Part shown: in pieces, positions 1 through 7,078 of the stretch
Position numbering within the stretch: the stretch's first letter is position 1
Layout: each line of letters begins with the position of its first letter
Virus record (IMG/VR): IMGVR_UViG_3300017917_002291
Span: 1 to 20,012 of that record
DNA from: a virus
Direction: 5' to 3' (one strand)
Length of the DNA stretch: 20,012 nucleotides
Translations under genes and position numbers: made by a program
Notes under the pieces: generated by a model
Database searches by the model: none
Told to the model about the DNA's origin: nothing
Seen by the model: the letters and a program-made list of their open reading frames with translations, nothing else

Positions 1-366
1 CTGTTTCTGCATTTCTTTATATACTTTAGCCTGCTCAACAGGATTAACAAAACGCATACGTGAATCACCTTCAGCCAATTCGACAACACCGGGATTTAGG
101 CCAGCCAATAATTGATTTAATTTTGTAGTGTAAAAATCAACTTGATACATCATGCCGTAAATAGCTTGTGCTTTTGGTTCAAGCACAGGAAGAATTTGGC
201 CACTTACAATTTCGTAACAATCAGAAGTTAATGTGCTTAATTTACCGACATAAGACGGCTGCATTAAACGCGTTTGAATATATGAAGATGGTTGGTCGGA
301 AGGTGAGCCAATATCATACCATATTGCATTTGCTAAATTAACGATGTAGGATGGGCAAGAAGACAT
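1..366 (-). CDS. Unrecognised phage protein, 3' part beyond window
   Basis: The minus-strand frame starts at the ATG at 364-366 and stays open to base 1, giving 122 residues of a longer protein (MSSCPSYIVNLANAIWYDIG at the N-terminus, then mixed helical sequence). The stop codon of the preceding Ig-like gene (368-370) lies one base before this ATG, so the two are almost certainly co-transcribed and perhaps translationally coupled. No Shine-Dalgarno site is visible (AATTTTATCATA precedes the start). I do not recognise the family. Its position downstream of the capsid genes and next to a baseplate-like Ig domain suggests a virion or assembly protein, but this is inference from position only. 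Confidence 0.75.
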   Translation of the reverse strand, partial: MSSCPSYIVNLANAIWYDIGSPSDQPSSYIQTRLMQPSYVGKLSTLTSDCYEIVSGQILPVLEPKAQAIYGMMYQVDFYTTKLNQLLAGLNPGVVELAEGDSRMRFVNPVEQAKVYKEMQKQ

Positions 367-367
367 A

Positions 368-703
368 TTATGATAAAATTAAAGGTGCCGCAATAATGCG
401 TAAACCGTCCGTGCCGTAGGTTTGAATTTGATTATTGCCAGAATATGTTACCGCAGCAGTATAATCGCCCGGACACTGGTTGGTATCTTGTGAAGACAAA
501 GGAATAGTTATACTTCCATTAACGTTATTTGCGTCACCTGTGACACCAATGTTAAAAATTGCTGAACCAGTTTCACCGTAAGTTTTCAGCGCAGTATAAT
601 ATATTTGGCATCCTGATAGATTCAAAGGATTGCCATTTTCGTCCGTAAACGATAAGTTAAAATTTATCGTATTTCCCTGATAGACCTGAACCAATGTTGA
701 CAT
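368..703 (-). CDS. BppU-type Ig-like domain protein (putative virion protein)
   Basis: A 111-residue protein with no signal peptide or membrane segment. The pattern near the N-terminus (VYQGNTINFNLSFTDENGNP), followed by LNLSGCQIYYTA, an SITIPLSSQDT strand and PGDYTAAVTY, matches what I know of the N-terminal Ig-like domain of phage baseplate upper proteins (BppU family): a gap-free beta sandwich built around FTD.NG.P..L.G and a PG.Y strand. It is too short to carry the C-terminal receptor-binding part of BppU, so it may be a stand-alone adaptor or head/neck decoration. The start lies 8 bases after a TTTTTAGTGTATT element and has no Shine-Dalgarno site. It is followed after one base by the next gene. 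Family call moderate; role inferred. Confidence 0.7.
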   Translation of the reverse strand: MSTLVQVYQGNTINFNLSFTDENGNPLNLSGCQIYYTALKTYGETGSAIFNIGVTGDANNVNGSITIPLSSQDTNQCPGDYTAAVTYSGNNQIQTYGTDGLRIIAAPLILS

Positions 704-710
704 GATAATT

Positions 711-723
711 AATACACTAAAAA
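711..723 (-). promoter_or_regulatory. Recurrent late-promoter-like element, site 1 (variant)
   Basis: On the minus strand this reads TTTTTAGTGTATT, one base different from the TTTTTGGTGTAT found at other gene starts. It begins in the T-tract of the terminator hairpin 723-750 and ends 8 bases before the ATG at 703. Function is inferred from recurrence and position. Confidence 0.45.
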
Positions 724-750
724 GCCCCTTTGAATTTTTTCTCCGGGGCT
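716..750 (-). terminator. Intrinsic terminator after the small membrane protein gene
   Basis: Read on the minus strand, AGCCCC (750-745) pairs with GGGGCT (728-723) around a 16-base loop and is followed at once by TTTTTAG. The stop codon of the 70-residue membrane protein gene lies 14 bases upstream. On the plus strand the same stem is followed by ATTTCAAT and then a long T run, so it might work in both directions, but no plus-strand gene needs it. Confidence 0.65.
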
Positions 751-763
751 ATTTCAATTTTTT

Positions 764-976
764 TTAATTATGTAGCCAGAACAAAAATCTTGTTAACGCT
801 GGACGTAAATATTGTTTTACTTTTGCGTATACAAAATTTGCAACTGTATGAGGTAATACTAAAATATGGAATAAAATCTTTTTCCAAGTTTTTACGTAAT
901 ACGTATCAACACCATTTTCTACCCCAATAACCAATGCTACAGAAAACCAAAGAAATAAAAGAAAAATATTTAACAT
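764..976 (-). CDS. Small membrane protein, unrecognised
   Basis: This is a 70-residue protein with one clear hydrophobic segment at residues 3-20 (NIFLLFLWFSVALVIGV) and a weaker hydrophobic stretch near 32-48, followed by a basic, aromatic C-terminal half. It starts 3 bases after the stop of the 128-residue gene, and a good Shine-Dalgarno site (GGGAGAA) sits about 9 bases before the ATG, overlapping the end of that gene. A terminator follows. It could be a holin-like or other inner-membrane protein, or could have no role in lysis; no endolysin is visible nearby. A shorter plus-strand frame across the same bases lacks a ribosome binding site and context. Function unknown. Confidence 0.6.
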   Translation of the reverse strand: MLNIFLLFLWFSVALVIGVENGVDTYYVKTWKKILFHILVLPHTVANFVYAKVKQYLRPALTRFLFWLHN

Positions 977-979
977 AAA

Positions 980-1366
980 TTACAATTCTCCCGCTTGAAA
1001 CTTCTTCATAAAGTTTGCCATTTCAGGGTCACTATCAGCACGTGTCGGTAATTTTAAAGCACGATTTGGTAACTGACGCATTTTTGCTTCCAAAAACTTT
1101 TTTTCTAAAGAAGTAATTAGTTTATCACGAGCATCTAACGGAACAATACCAACACGATGCGAATGCTCATGTAGGTCTGTTACAGTCATTGCCTGTAGCT
1201 TTGCACGATACTGGTCAATATTATCGACGTTATCGTAACCGTCATTAATACCAAACAATTTAATCATGTTTACGGATGGTCGCGATTCGAGAGCGCCATG
1301 AACTTGTTTTTGTGTGGCGTCTAAAACTTTTGTTTTAGCAGCCTTGTCTTTTTTTGCCTTTGCCAT
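980..1366 (-). CDS. Unrecognised 128-residue basic phage protein
   Basis: The N-terminus is very lysine- and alanine-rich (MAKAKKDKAAKTKV, residues 1-14), suggesting a flexible nucleic-acid- or protein-binding tail. The remainder looks helical and contains an LHEHSHRVGIVPLDARDKL segment near residues 64-82. The start has a clear Shine-Dalgarno region (AAAGGAAAAGG) about 7-16 bases upstream. A TTTTTGGTGTATA element lies 38 bases before the ATG, itself just after the terminator that ends the head operon. In many phages the gene after the capsid gene encodes a head-completion or neck protein; the HEHSHRVGI..LDARDKL pattern is reminiscent of small phage proteins of this kind, but I cannot name a family. 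Confidence 0.75.
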   Translation of the reverse strand: MAKAKKDKAAKTKVLDATQKQVHGALESRPSVNMIKLFGINDGYDNVDNIDQYRAKLQAMTVTDLHEHSHRVGIVPLDARDKLITSLEKKFLEAKMRQLPNRALKLPTRADSDPEMANFMKKFQAGEL

Positions 1367-1403
1367 AAAAATCCTTTTCCTTTAAGTAGATTTAGTGATA
1401 CTG

Positions 1404-1416
1404 TATACACCAAAAA
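1404..1416 (-). promoter_or_regulatory. Recurrent late-promoter-like element, site 2
   Basis: Minus strand TTTTTGGTGTATA, preceded 10 bases upstream by TAAAATA. It lies between the capsid terminator (1452-1482) and the start of the 128-residue gene (ATG at 1366), where a new promoter would be expected. It is a full match to the consensus built from the six sites in this window. Function is inferred. Confidence 0.55.
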
Positions 1417-1451
1417 GTATGTATTTTAGAAAAAAAAGATTTATATACTAA

Positions 1452-1482
1452 ATAAAAAACCCGAGTTTTTAGCTCGGGTTTT
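1452..1482 (-). terminator. Strong intrinsic terminator after the major capsid protein gene
   Basis: On the minus strand AAAACCCGAG (1482-1473) and CTCGGGTTTT (1465-1456) form a perfect 10-base-pair stem with a 7-base loop, followed by further T residues (TTTTTTAT across the 3' arm and beyond). It begins 21 bases after the capsid stop codon at 1504. This is the best terminator in the window and marks the end of the head operon. Confidence 0.9.
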
Positions 1483-1503
1483 GAAGATTTTAATCTAGTT
1501 AGA

Positions 1504-2673
1504 TTACCAAATGATACCTAACTTACCACGGTTGTCAACAGAGACATAACCGCTAGACTGGCTACCATACCAACCAACCAAGTCCGAACGAACAGGGTAT
1601 TGGTCATCAGCAGCAAGGCTCCACTCAGCACCACCGAGGTCGGTTTGGGTGAGAGAGATGAGGTCGAACCAGTCAAGGTTCAGACCAACAACAACCTGCT
1701 CTGTGCCAGCATTGAATACTGCGGAACCAGAACCACCGTATCCAGCATAAGATGCCGTAGCATAATTTGCGAACACGTTGTTATAAATCTGGCCGACGCC
1801 AAGTTCATTATATTCGTGAAGGTCTACATCAAACAGCGTAGGAAGACCTGCGCTATTGAAGATACGATTACGAACTTCGTCCGTTGCTGCCAAGGAGGTA
1901 GCACCAGTGCTTGCGGTAGCACCAGAACGAGTGTTAACAGGCTGGTAGGCGATAGAACGAATCTGGCCCATCCACTCAGGAGAACCGAACAAGTCGGTAA
2001 TCTTGCTGTTTACACCAACCGGAGTGCCGCCCGTCCACGAAGAGACGATACGACGATACTTGGTCATGATGGTGTTGAAGTCATCCATCTGGAACACACC
2101 TTGAGAAGCCGTGCGGAAAATCTGGTAGTTCGAAGCAGCGGTATTAGCGGTATTACCGTCAATGAAGGAGTTTGCAAGAGCGCCCATCAACACGTTTGTA
2201 GCGTGAAGATTTTGCTTGACAAGAATTTCTTGTGCAAGGCGTTGCAGAGCATCGCTGATGACGTTAAGACGAGGACGCTGAGTGCGGAGATACTTCTTGT
2301 TTAAGGAAGCTGCACCGCTCAGGTTGTGAACCTGAACAACCATTTCGTCAGCACCGTTGAATTGGTTGGTGTTTAAGCCACCAGCTTGCGAGGTCGAGAA
2401 GACCAGCATATAGCCCGGAGACTTGGTGTCAAACAATGGAGTCAACGGAATCGTTGGAGCTTCGTCTGGACCATAGGTCTGACGAGCGAACTGATTCGAG
2501 AAGACGGGAGCCTGTTGAATAACCTTCAATAAAGGTTGGGAAACAACGGCAGCGATAGCTTCAGCAGCAGCAAGGGATTCCGTCTTGTTACGGGAACCAA
2601 GCTTCTGAGCAAGGGCGACCTGTTCAGGAGTGTGCTGGATATCAATCTTGAGGAAGTTATTTTTGTTACGCAT
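1504..2673 (-). CDS. Major capsid protein (probable HK97-type fold)
   Basis: At 389 residues this has the usual length for a phage major capsid protein. An N-terminal charged, helical arm (about 1-60) precedes an alpha/beta core with many small and polar residues and a Gly/Ser-rich C-terminal part. Position supports the role: portal, protease/scaffold, small head protein and then this gene, with a strong terminator right after it. Codon use is visibly richer in G and C than in neighbouring genes (many AAC, ACC, GGC, CGT codons), as expected for the most abundant virion protein. A good Shine-Dalgarno (AAGGA, about 9 bases before ATG) supports the start. Because a prohead protease is encoded upstream, the N-terminal arm may be cleaved during maturation (inference). 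I do not recognise a specific close relative, so the fold is inferred from context and composition. Confidence 0.85.
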   Translation of the reverse strand: MRNKNNFLKIDIQHTPEQVALAQKLGSRNKTESLAAAEAIAAVVSQPLLKVIQQAPVFSNQFARQTYGPDEAPTIPLTPLFDTKSPGYMLVFSTSQAGGLNTNQFNGADEMVVQVHNLSGAASLNKKYLRTQRPRLNVISDALQRLAQEILVKQNLHATNVLMGALANSFIDGNTANTAASNYQIFRTASQGVFQMDDFNTIMTKYRRIVSSWTGGTPVGVNSKITDLFGSPEWMGQIRSIAYQPVNTRSGATASTGATSLAATDEVRNRIFNSAGLPTLFDVDLHEYNELGVGQIYNNVFANYATASYAGYGGSGSAVFNAGTEQVVVGLNLDWFDLISLTQTDLGGAEWSLAADDQYPVRSDLVGWYGSQSSGYVSVDNRGKLGIIW

Positions 2674-2709
2674 GTTAAAAGTCCTTATTTAAATTTATAT
2701 TTTCTAATA

Positions 2710-3324
2710 TTAGACAGCGATTTCGATTTGGGCAAAGCCACCGAGAACGCCTGCGCCATTGTAGGTGCCGGTATCAGAGATACAACGACCGACAACTTGG
2801 TTCATGACACCAGTGGTGACGAACGAAGGAGCAACGCAAGCAAAACCACCGTTAGAGCCGGAAGCAACAAGCGGCCAACCTGCAACTGGCTTGGTGCCAT
2901 TGAATTGCGAAAGGGCGACTGTTAACTGACCACGCTTCAGAATCGGAACAGCTTGACCGGTTTGAACGAAACCACGAGCCTCAGTGTGTGAGTATGGCAT
3001 GTTCAATAGACGGTTACCGTTTTCATCGAACATAGCGGTAGTAGCAAGTGTGATACCTGCAACTTCCCACTTCGAATCACCGACCGTAGCCGGGCGAACG
3101 CGACGGCTGACGCTGAAGAGAGGGCTATAAATGTTGGTATAAGAAGCACCGACTTGCTGGGTGCCATAAGCCTCAGAAGAAACAGGGTCTTGAGAGCCAG
3201 TGATGAAAGTCACAAGCTGACCACCGAGACCGGTTTGATTCAAGGCGAAGAAGTTCAAAACTTCGTGCTGGTCGAAATCACGATTAGGCAGAAGATTTGT
3301 AGAGGAGATGAATACGTTAGGCAT
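2710..3324 (-). CDS. Small head protein, putative capsid decoration/stabilising protein
   Basis: A 204-residue protein rich in Gly, Thr, Val and Ser and predicted by eye to be mostly beta, with repeated short strand-like segments (GLGGQLVTFITGSQDPV, VAGWPLVASGS) and a C-terminal VLGGFAQIEIAV strand. It lacks charged coiled-coil character and signal peptide. It sits between the protease/scaffold and the capsid genes, the usual place for decoration proteins such as lambda D, and it shares the G/C-rich codon use of the capsid gene, suggesting similarly high expression. Similarity to DUF2190-like or capsid-cement proteins is possible but not established. The start at 3324 has no Shine-Dalgarno; a TTTTTGTGTAT element lies 27 bases upstream. 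The 36-base gap to the capsid gene has no such element. Confidence 0.65.
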   Translation of the reverse strand: MPNVFISSTNLLPNRDFDQHEVLNFFALNQTGLGGQLVTFITGSQDPVSSEAYGTQQVGASYTNIYSPLFSVSRRVRPATVGDSKWEVAGITLATTAMFDENGNRLLNMPYSHTEARGFVQTGQAVPILKRGQLTVALSQFNGTKPVAGWPLVASGSNGGFACVAPSFVTTGVMNQVVGRCISDTGTYNGAGVLGGFAQIEIAV

Positions 3325-3351
3325 AATATTTAGTTAACGAGTTGATTGTTG

Positions 3352-3374
3352 ATACACAAAAATTTACAATTTTT
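3352..3374 (-). promoter_or_regulatory. Recurrent late-promoter-like element, site 3 (variant)
   Basis: Minus strand TTTTTGTGTAT at 3362-3352, one G shorter than the consensus TTTTTGGTGTAT, 27 bases before the ATG at 3324. It overlaps the 3' arm of a small AT hairpin (AAAAATT, GTA, AATTTTT at 3374-3358). The whole 76-base gap downstream of the protease/scaffold gene is otherwise plain AT-rich sequence. Weaker than the other sites. Confidence 0.4.
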
Positions 3375-3400
3375 TATAATAGAAATGATTTTTTTTAAAA

Positions 3401-5050
3401 TTATTCTAATTTTTGACCGGCAAAGGAAGTGCCAGCTAAAGCTTTCTTAGCAAGAGTCTTTAAGTCAGAAGATTCTGGCTTAATGATACTACCAGCAGGA
3501 GCGGAGGTTTGATTTTCCAGAGCGGAAGCAATAACTTCCTCAATATCTAAACCAGCGTCAGTAACTTTTGCCTTAACACCCTTTTCAGTTAATTTTGCAA
3601 GAAGCGCGTCTTGAGCAGCCTTGGCTTCGTCAGCCATCTTTTTCTTGTGCTCCTTGGTTTTTTCCTTCATCAGCTTCTTGGATTTATCCATCCATTTAGC
3701 AAATGCTTCGTCATTTAGATTACGAATATCATTGACGATTTCAGATTTTTCTTCATCAGAAAATTCGAAAGTAGCATCAATAGCAGTCATACGCTCGTTG
3801 AAAGCTTGTTCAGCAGCAGCAGCAGCTTGTGCCTGTTTAATAGTTTCTAACTCTGCCTTAACAACAGCGAGGTCTTCAGTTAATTTCTGAGCAGCAGCTT
3901 GTGCTTGCTGTTTGGCCTCTTCAATTTTGGCAGTGTGTGCTTCGGTTTCTTTGCGAAGTTGTTCTTGTCGTTCGCTTTCTGCAACAATAGCGTCAATAAT
4001 AACGGTTGCACTAGCAACGACTTCGTTTAATTCTTCGATTTTAGTTGCCTGTGCGGCACGCTCTTTAAGAGCTTTAATATCTTCGGATTTCATATCAGAT
4101 AAAGTAGATGATGTAAAAGACGATACACATTTTTTTTGTGTTTTTATTGTTTTATTTAATTTTTCTTCTGAACTAATAACAAAAGCACAAATTCTGCTAC
4201 GAGCTTCTTCAAATATAGAATCAATCTGTTTTTGTTCTTCTAGCTGTTCTTGCTCAGGAGTTTCTATTTCATTCTCTTCTTCAGTTTCAGATTTAGATTC
4301 TGTAATAACAGTTAAACCTTTGACTGCCGCAGCGGGAACAGTAACAACACCGCCGCCTAATGGTATAACGCCTTCATCAATAATACGATAAACGCGTAAA
4401 TCTTTGTTATCCGGGTGTAAGCCTGAACCATTATAACTTCTCAATGAGGCATTTATACGTCCGAAATCACTGTCAGATTCTTTGTAAACATAGGTAGCCT
4501 TATCAATTTCTTTTTCGTCACGGGGCAACGCTACAATACGGTAATCATCAAAACCCATTTCAAATGACAAAGAAAGAGAATCAAAATCAGGATGTGCGGG
4601 AGAAGAAGCTTGTAATATATAATCACATAAATCTTTATTAACAACTCTCCATAAAGCAATGACTACTGCAATATTAAACGGCTTAGCAGATTCTCTAGCT
4701 TCTTGCTCTGTAATTACGCGGTCTGTTCCAAATTCGGTCAAGCCAACATCTACAATATAACCTACAACTGACTTACGGTCGTGTTCAAAATTAATTTGTT
4801 GACGTTTAAACTTTTTATAAACTGCTAAACTAGTTTCTCTATCAATACCGTCGTCATTTAGATTAACTAATCCCGCGACAGCTAAATTTCCTGCTACAAA
4901 TAATATAGCTGGCTCGTCTTCTGGATTAATATTTGCTGGTAACAAATCTCTTAATTGGACAAGAGATGCACGAACCTCGTTCTGAGCTTCCTCAGTTGGG
5001 TCTATCGCCTTAATGCGGCCAGCAAAAACTACATTATATTTAGTATCCAT
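3401..5050 (-). CDS. Prohead serine protease fused to coiled-coil scaffold
   Basis: 549 residues in two parts. Residues about 1-230 resemble the herpes/HK97-type prohead protease fold: an N-terminal AGRIKAID strand, the histidine motif INFEHDRKSVVGYI (His90) and the serine motif DSLSLSFEMGFDDY (probable Ser162 or Ser160), matching the H...S.E pattern of phage maturation proteases. Residues about 255-300 are a Glu/Gln-rich linker, and about 320-500 is a long Ala/Glu/Lys/Gln coiled coil typical of scaffolding proteins. In the cell it would fill the prohead, template capsid assembly and then cleave head proteins and itself. It lies between portal and capsid genes, as expected. No obvious internal start with a ribosome binding site for a separate scaffold was found. 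An 8-A run at 4130-4137 sits between the two parts. No Shine-Dalgarno precedes the start; a GGTGTAT element does. Confidence 0.8.
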   Translation of the reverse strand: MDTKYNVVFAGRIKAIDPTEEAQNEVRASLVQLRDLLPANINPEDEPAILFVAGNLAVAGLVNLNDDGIDRETSLAVYKKFKRQQINFEHDRKSVVGYIVDVGLTEFGTDRVITEQEARESAKPFNIAVVIALWRVVNKDLCDYILQASSPAHPDFDSLSLSFEMGFDDYRIVALPRDEKEIDKATYVYKESDSDFGRINASLRSYNGSGLHPDNKDLRVYRIIDEGVIPLGGGVVTVPAAAVKGLTVITESKSETEEENEIETPEQEQLEEQKQIDSIFEEARSRICAFVISSEEKLNKTIKTQKKCVSSFTSSTLSDMKSEDIKALKERAAQATKIEELNEVVASATVIIDAIVAESERQEQLRKETEAHTAKIEEAKQQAQAAAQKLTEDLAVVKAELETIKQAQAAAAAEQAFNERMTAIDATFEFSDEEKSEIVNDIRNLNDEAFAKWMDKSKKLMKEKTKEHKKKMADEAKAAQDALLAKLTEKGVKAKVTDAGLDIEEVIASALENQTSAPAGSIIKPESSDLKTLAKKALAGTSFAGQKLE

Positions 5051-5066
5051 ACTACTGGATAACCAG

Positions 5067-5078
5067 ATACACCAATTT
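5067..5078 (-). promoter_or_regulatory. Recurrent late-promoter-like element, site 4
   Basis: Minus strand AAATTGGTGTAT, 16 bases before the ATG at 5050 and preceded by TAAAATACTATA. It fills most of the 36-base gap between the portal stop and the protease/scaffold start. A tiny CTGG-TTAT-CCAG stem lies between the element and the ATG. Function is inferred. Confidence 0.5.
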
Positions 5079-5086
5079 ATAGTATT

Positions 5087-7027
5087 TTATTCAGTTGCTT
5101 TTAAAATTGCAACTGCTTTCCAACCATCAACTTGGAATTCTGAGGCAATTTCGGCAATTTTTAAATTAATTTCCTGAGGAATATTTTTAGCCTCAGTAAA
5201 ATATGTTTTAATAGATTCGTGCCATTTATCTTGAGGCTCATTTACAACAATAGCTTTAACAGCCGCAGTTACAAATGTTTCTTGTGCGCTATTTAAATCC
5301 TTAAGCTTGTATTGTTTTTTATAAGCTTTCTTAAAACTTTCTTCTAAATCGGTAATAGCAAATACAGCGTCAGACAATTTTTGAGGGTCAATACTTGCAC
5401 GAGTGCCAATCTTTCCAGTCTTTTTAGCAGGGCTCTTTGTGCCACCGCTACCAGCTGGGCGACCTTGTTCATCTGCGCCTTGGGCTTCAGGAGCCAAAGG
5501 AGTATAAAGACCGTCATCACGTTCTTTTTTGTAAGCTTTTTGATTTTCAAGAGAAGCTTCTTTGTCTGGTAGCATACCGGTCTTAAGAGCTTGATTCAAT
5601 TCAGCATCAGTCAATAAACCGAGTTGTGCCATTTGCAAGAATACGCGTTGCAATGCGGTTTGGTCTTCAACATTGATTTCTTCAAATTCAATAGTAGGAA
5701 CATTCTTAAAACCTAAAGCCTGACAAATTTTCTTAATTTCTGGACGTAAGAAATTGTCCAAGAATACTCTACGACCTTCACGCAAACCTTCAATAAATAA
5801 TTTTGCCTTAATAGAAGCATTAGCAAATTTGTCTTCTCCGAAAAATTGATAGCCAAGACCATCACGAATATCTTTGTCTACCTGTTCATATTTACCTTTG
5901 CCAAGCAATTCTTTTAAGTCTGGAATTTTCCATTCTGCTTTGGTATTATGGTCGGTGACAAGGACACGACCAATTGTTTGAGTCTGGAACATTTGTTGCA
6001 AACGTTCCAAAGCCTTTGGATTTGTGCCGGGATTATATTGGTCACGCTGACTACCCGAAGAAACATGAAGAAACACCTGCTCCATTGTTTGCACAAGGCT
6101 CATATCCATCTTTTCCAACATCAATTTATATTCTAAACGATTAATTAACGGGAAAATCATTGGAACGGCCAACGGTTCGTAGTCCTGCTTGCGATAGAAA
6201 CAATAATAGAGACGAGAAGTATCTAAAGGTGCGTAAATCCAAGGAGTTGCAGAATATTGCTTGATTTGTTTTTGAATATCTGGCGGAAAGTCCTTTAGCA
6301 TTTGTCGGTCTTCCGGAGTCTGAGGATTACGCAAACGTTCAATTTCAAAAGTGGACAACATACGAACATATGTTTGATTATAAGTTGGGCCAACTTGTAA
6401 ATAAACTTGTTTAGGGTCTAAAATAATATAACGAATTGGTAATTCCGGAGATTTTGCCGCAGCAAATGCAGTTTTCATCTTCGCAAATTTTTCAGGCTCA
6501 ATCTTGCCATTAAATTTGTAAATAAAGATATTACCGGAACGATAATACTCTAAAAACCATTGGGCCATTAGGTCACTTAAATTAATTGCTTCAAACCAAC
6601 GAGTAAAGAATGCTTTGACCGTCTTATTTGATGTGCGAACATGTAGTGGCGAAATAGAAAAATCTTGAAGAAGATTAATTGTATTACGAACTAACGGAAT
6701 ATTAAAATAAGCCAATGTAGCTAAATTAATAGGAACCGACATGGTATAATAACCACCTTCGGCAGAAAATGGCATAATACCAGCACTTAAATTTGGATAA
6801 AGATTGTTATTAACAATAACATCGCTCCAACTATTACGCATTACAGTGCCGCTACCAACACCGCCGCAAGCGGCTACAACGGTTTTTTCTCCTGCCCAAT
6901 CCATAACATTGGCATCAAGTTGCTGCGCCGAATTAACGACCTGAACTAATGGCTCAGAAAAAGAATTATTTCCGGCGTTTTTGCGATTTTCCCAATAAGG
7001 AGACTGTTTGTTGTATTTACGAGCCAT
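5087..7027 (-). CDS. Portal protein
   Basis: 646 residues. The central region (about 100-490) has portal-like features: a stretch beginning TINLLQDFSISPLHVRTSNK, a helical segment AFFTRWFEAINLSDLMAQW, YYRSGNIFIYK, a long helix-rich part with ..LDNFLRPEIKKICQALGF.., and EFEEINVEDQTALQRVFLQM followed by a turn and a QMAQLGLLTDAELNQAL helix, the pattern commonly seen in the stem/wing/crown of phage portals. It would form the dodecameric DNA entry ring to which the terminase docks. It is longer than T4 gp20 or lambda B: a Gly/Pro/Lys linker (about 505-545) leads to an extra helical C-terminal domain of about 100 residues. It follows the terminase gene directly and precedes protease/scaffold. The start has no Shine-Dalgarno and lies 10 bases after a TTTTGGTGTAT element. 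Confidence 0.85.
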   Translation of the reverse strand: MARKYNKQSPYWENRKNAGNNSFSEPLVQVVNSAQQLDANVMDWAGEKTVVAACGGVGSGTVMRNSWSDVIVNNNLYPNLSAGIMPFSAEGGYYTMSVPINLATLAYFNIPLVRNTINLLQDFSISPLHVRTSNKTVKAFFTRWFEAINLSDLMAQWFLEYYRSGNIFIYKFNGKIEPEKFAKMKTAFAAAKSPELPIRYIILDPKQVYLQVGPTYNQTYVRMLSTFEIERLRNPQTPEDRQMLKDFPPDIQKQIKQYSATPWIYAPLDTSRLYYCFYRKQDYEPLAVPMIFPLINRLEYKLMLEKMDMSLVQTMEQVFLHVSSGSQRDQYNPGTNPKALERLQQMFQTQTIGRVLVTDHNTKAEWKIPDLKELLGKGKYEQVDKDIRDGLGYQFFGEDKFANASIKAKLFIEGLREGRRVFLDNFLRPEIKKICQALGFKNVPTIEFEEINVEDQTALQRVFLQMAQLGLLTDAELNQALKTGMLPDKEASLENQKAYKKERDDGLYTPLAPEAQGADEQGRPAGSGGTKSPAKKTGKIGTRASIDPQKLSDAVFAITDLEESFKKAYKKQYKLKDLNSAQETFVTAAVKAIVVNEPQDKWHESIKTYFTEAKNIPQEINLKIAEIASEFQVDGWKAVAILKATE

Positions 7028-7036
7028 GACACATGG

Positions 7037-7048
7037 AATACACCAAAA
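7037..7048 (-). promoter_or_regulatory. Recurrent late-promoter-like element, site 5
   Basis: Minus strand TTTTGGTGTATT, ending 9-10 bases before the portal ATG at 7027. The TTTT is at the same time the 3' end of the hairpin stem 7045-7078, so the terminator-like structure and the element are fused. Function is inferred. Confidence 0.55.
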
Positions 7049-7078
7049 GTGACTTTATTTTACTTTAAAGTCACTTTT
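7045..7078 (-). terminator. Perfect 13-base-pair hairpin between terminase and portal genes
   Basis: AAAAGTGACTTTA (7045-7057) and TAAAGTCACTTTT (7066-7078) are exact inverse complements with an 8-base loop. Read on the minus strand, the stem starts inside the terminase stop codon (7077-7079) and ends in TTTT, followed by GGTGTAT. The T-tract is short and is part of the stem, so termination may be partial. The structure could equally be an RNA-processing or mRNA-stability element separating the terminase and head operons. Confidence 0.6.

Noticed and set aside
730-930. Plus-strand open frame overlapping the 70-residue membrane protein
   Set aside because: Starts inside a terminator stem, lacks a ribosome site and lies opposite a minus-strand gene with good spacing and a Shine-Dalgarno.
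1600-2304. Plus-strand open frame of 234 codons opposite the capsid gene
   Set aside because: It is a shadow of the capsid gene: no ribosome site, composition rich in Arg/Thr/Ile from antisense codons, and every supported gene is on the other strand.
2692-2699. TATAAATT upstream of the capsid gene as a T4-type late promoter
   Set aside because: One mismatch to TATAAATA in very AT-rich DNA, not repeated cleanly at other gene starts apart from a partial overlap at 5067-5085; not enough support to list.
4119-4137. GATACACA followed by T8 on the plus strand, resembling the recurrent element inside the protease/scaffold gene
   Set aside because: On the coding strand it reads AAAAAAAATGTGTATCG, lacking the T-run before GTGTAT, and lies mid-gene; treated as a chance partial match.
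3912-4391. Plus-strand open frame opposite the protease/scaffold gene, Ser/Ala-rich and partly hydrophobic
   Set aside because: The Ser/Ala/Leu pattern is the antisense of the Glu/Lys/Ala-rich coiled coil. No start signal or context.
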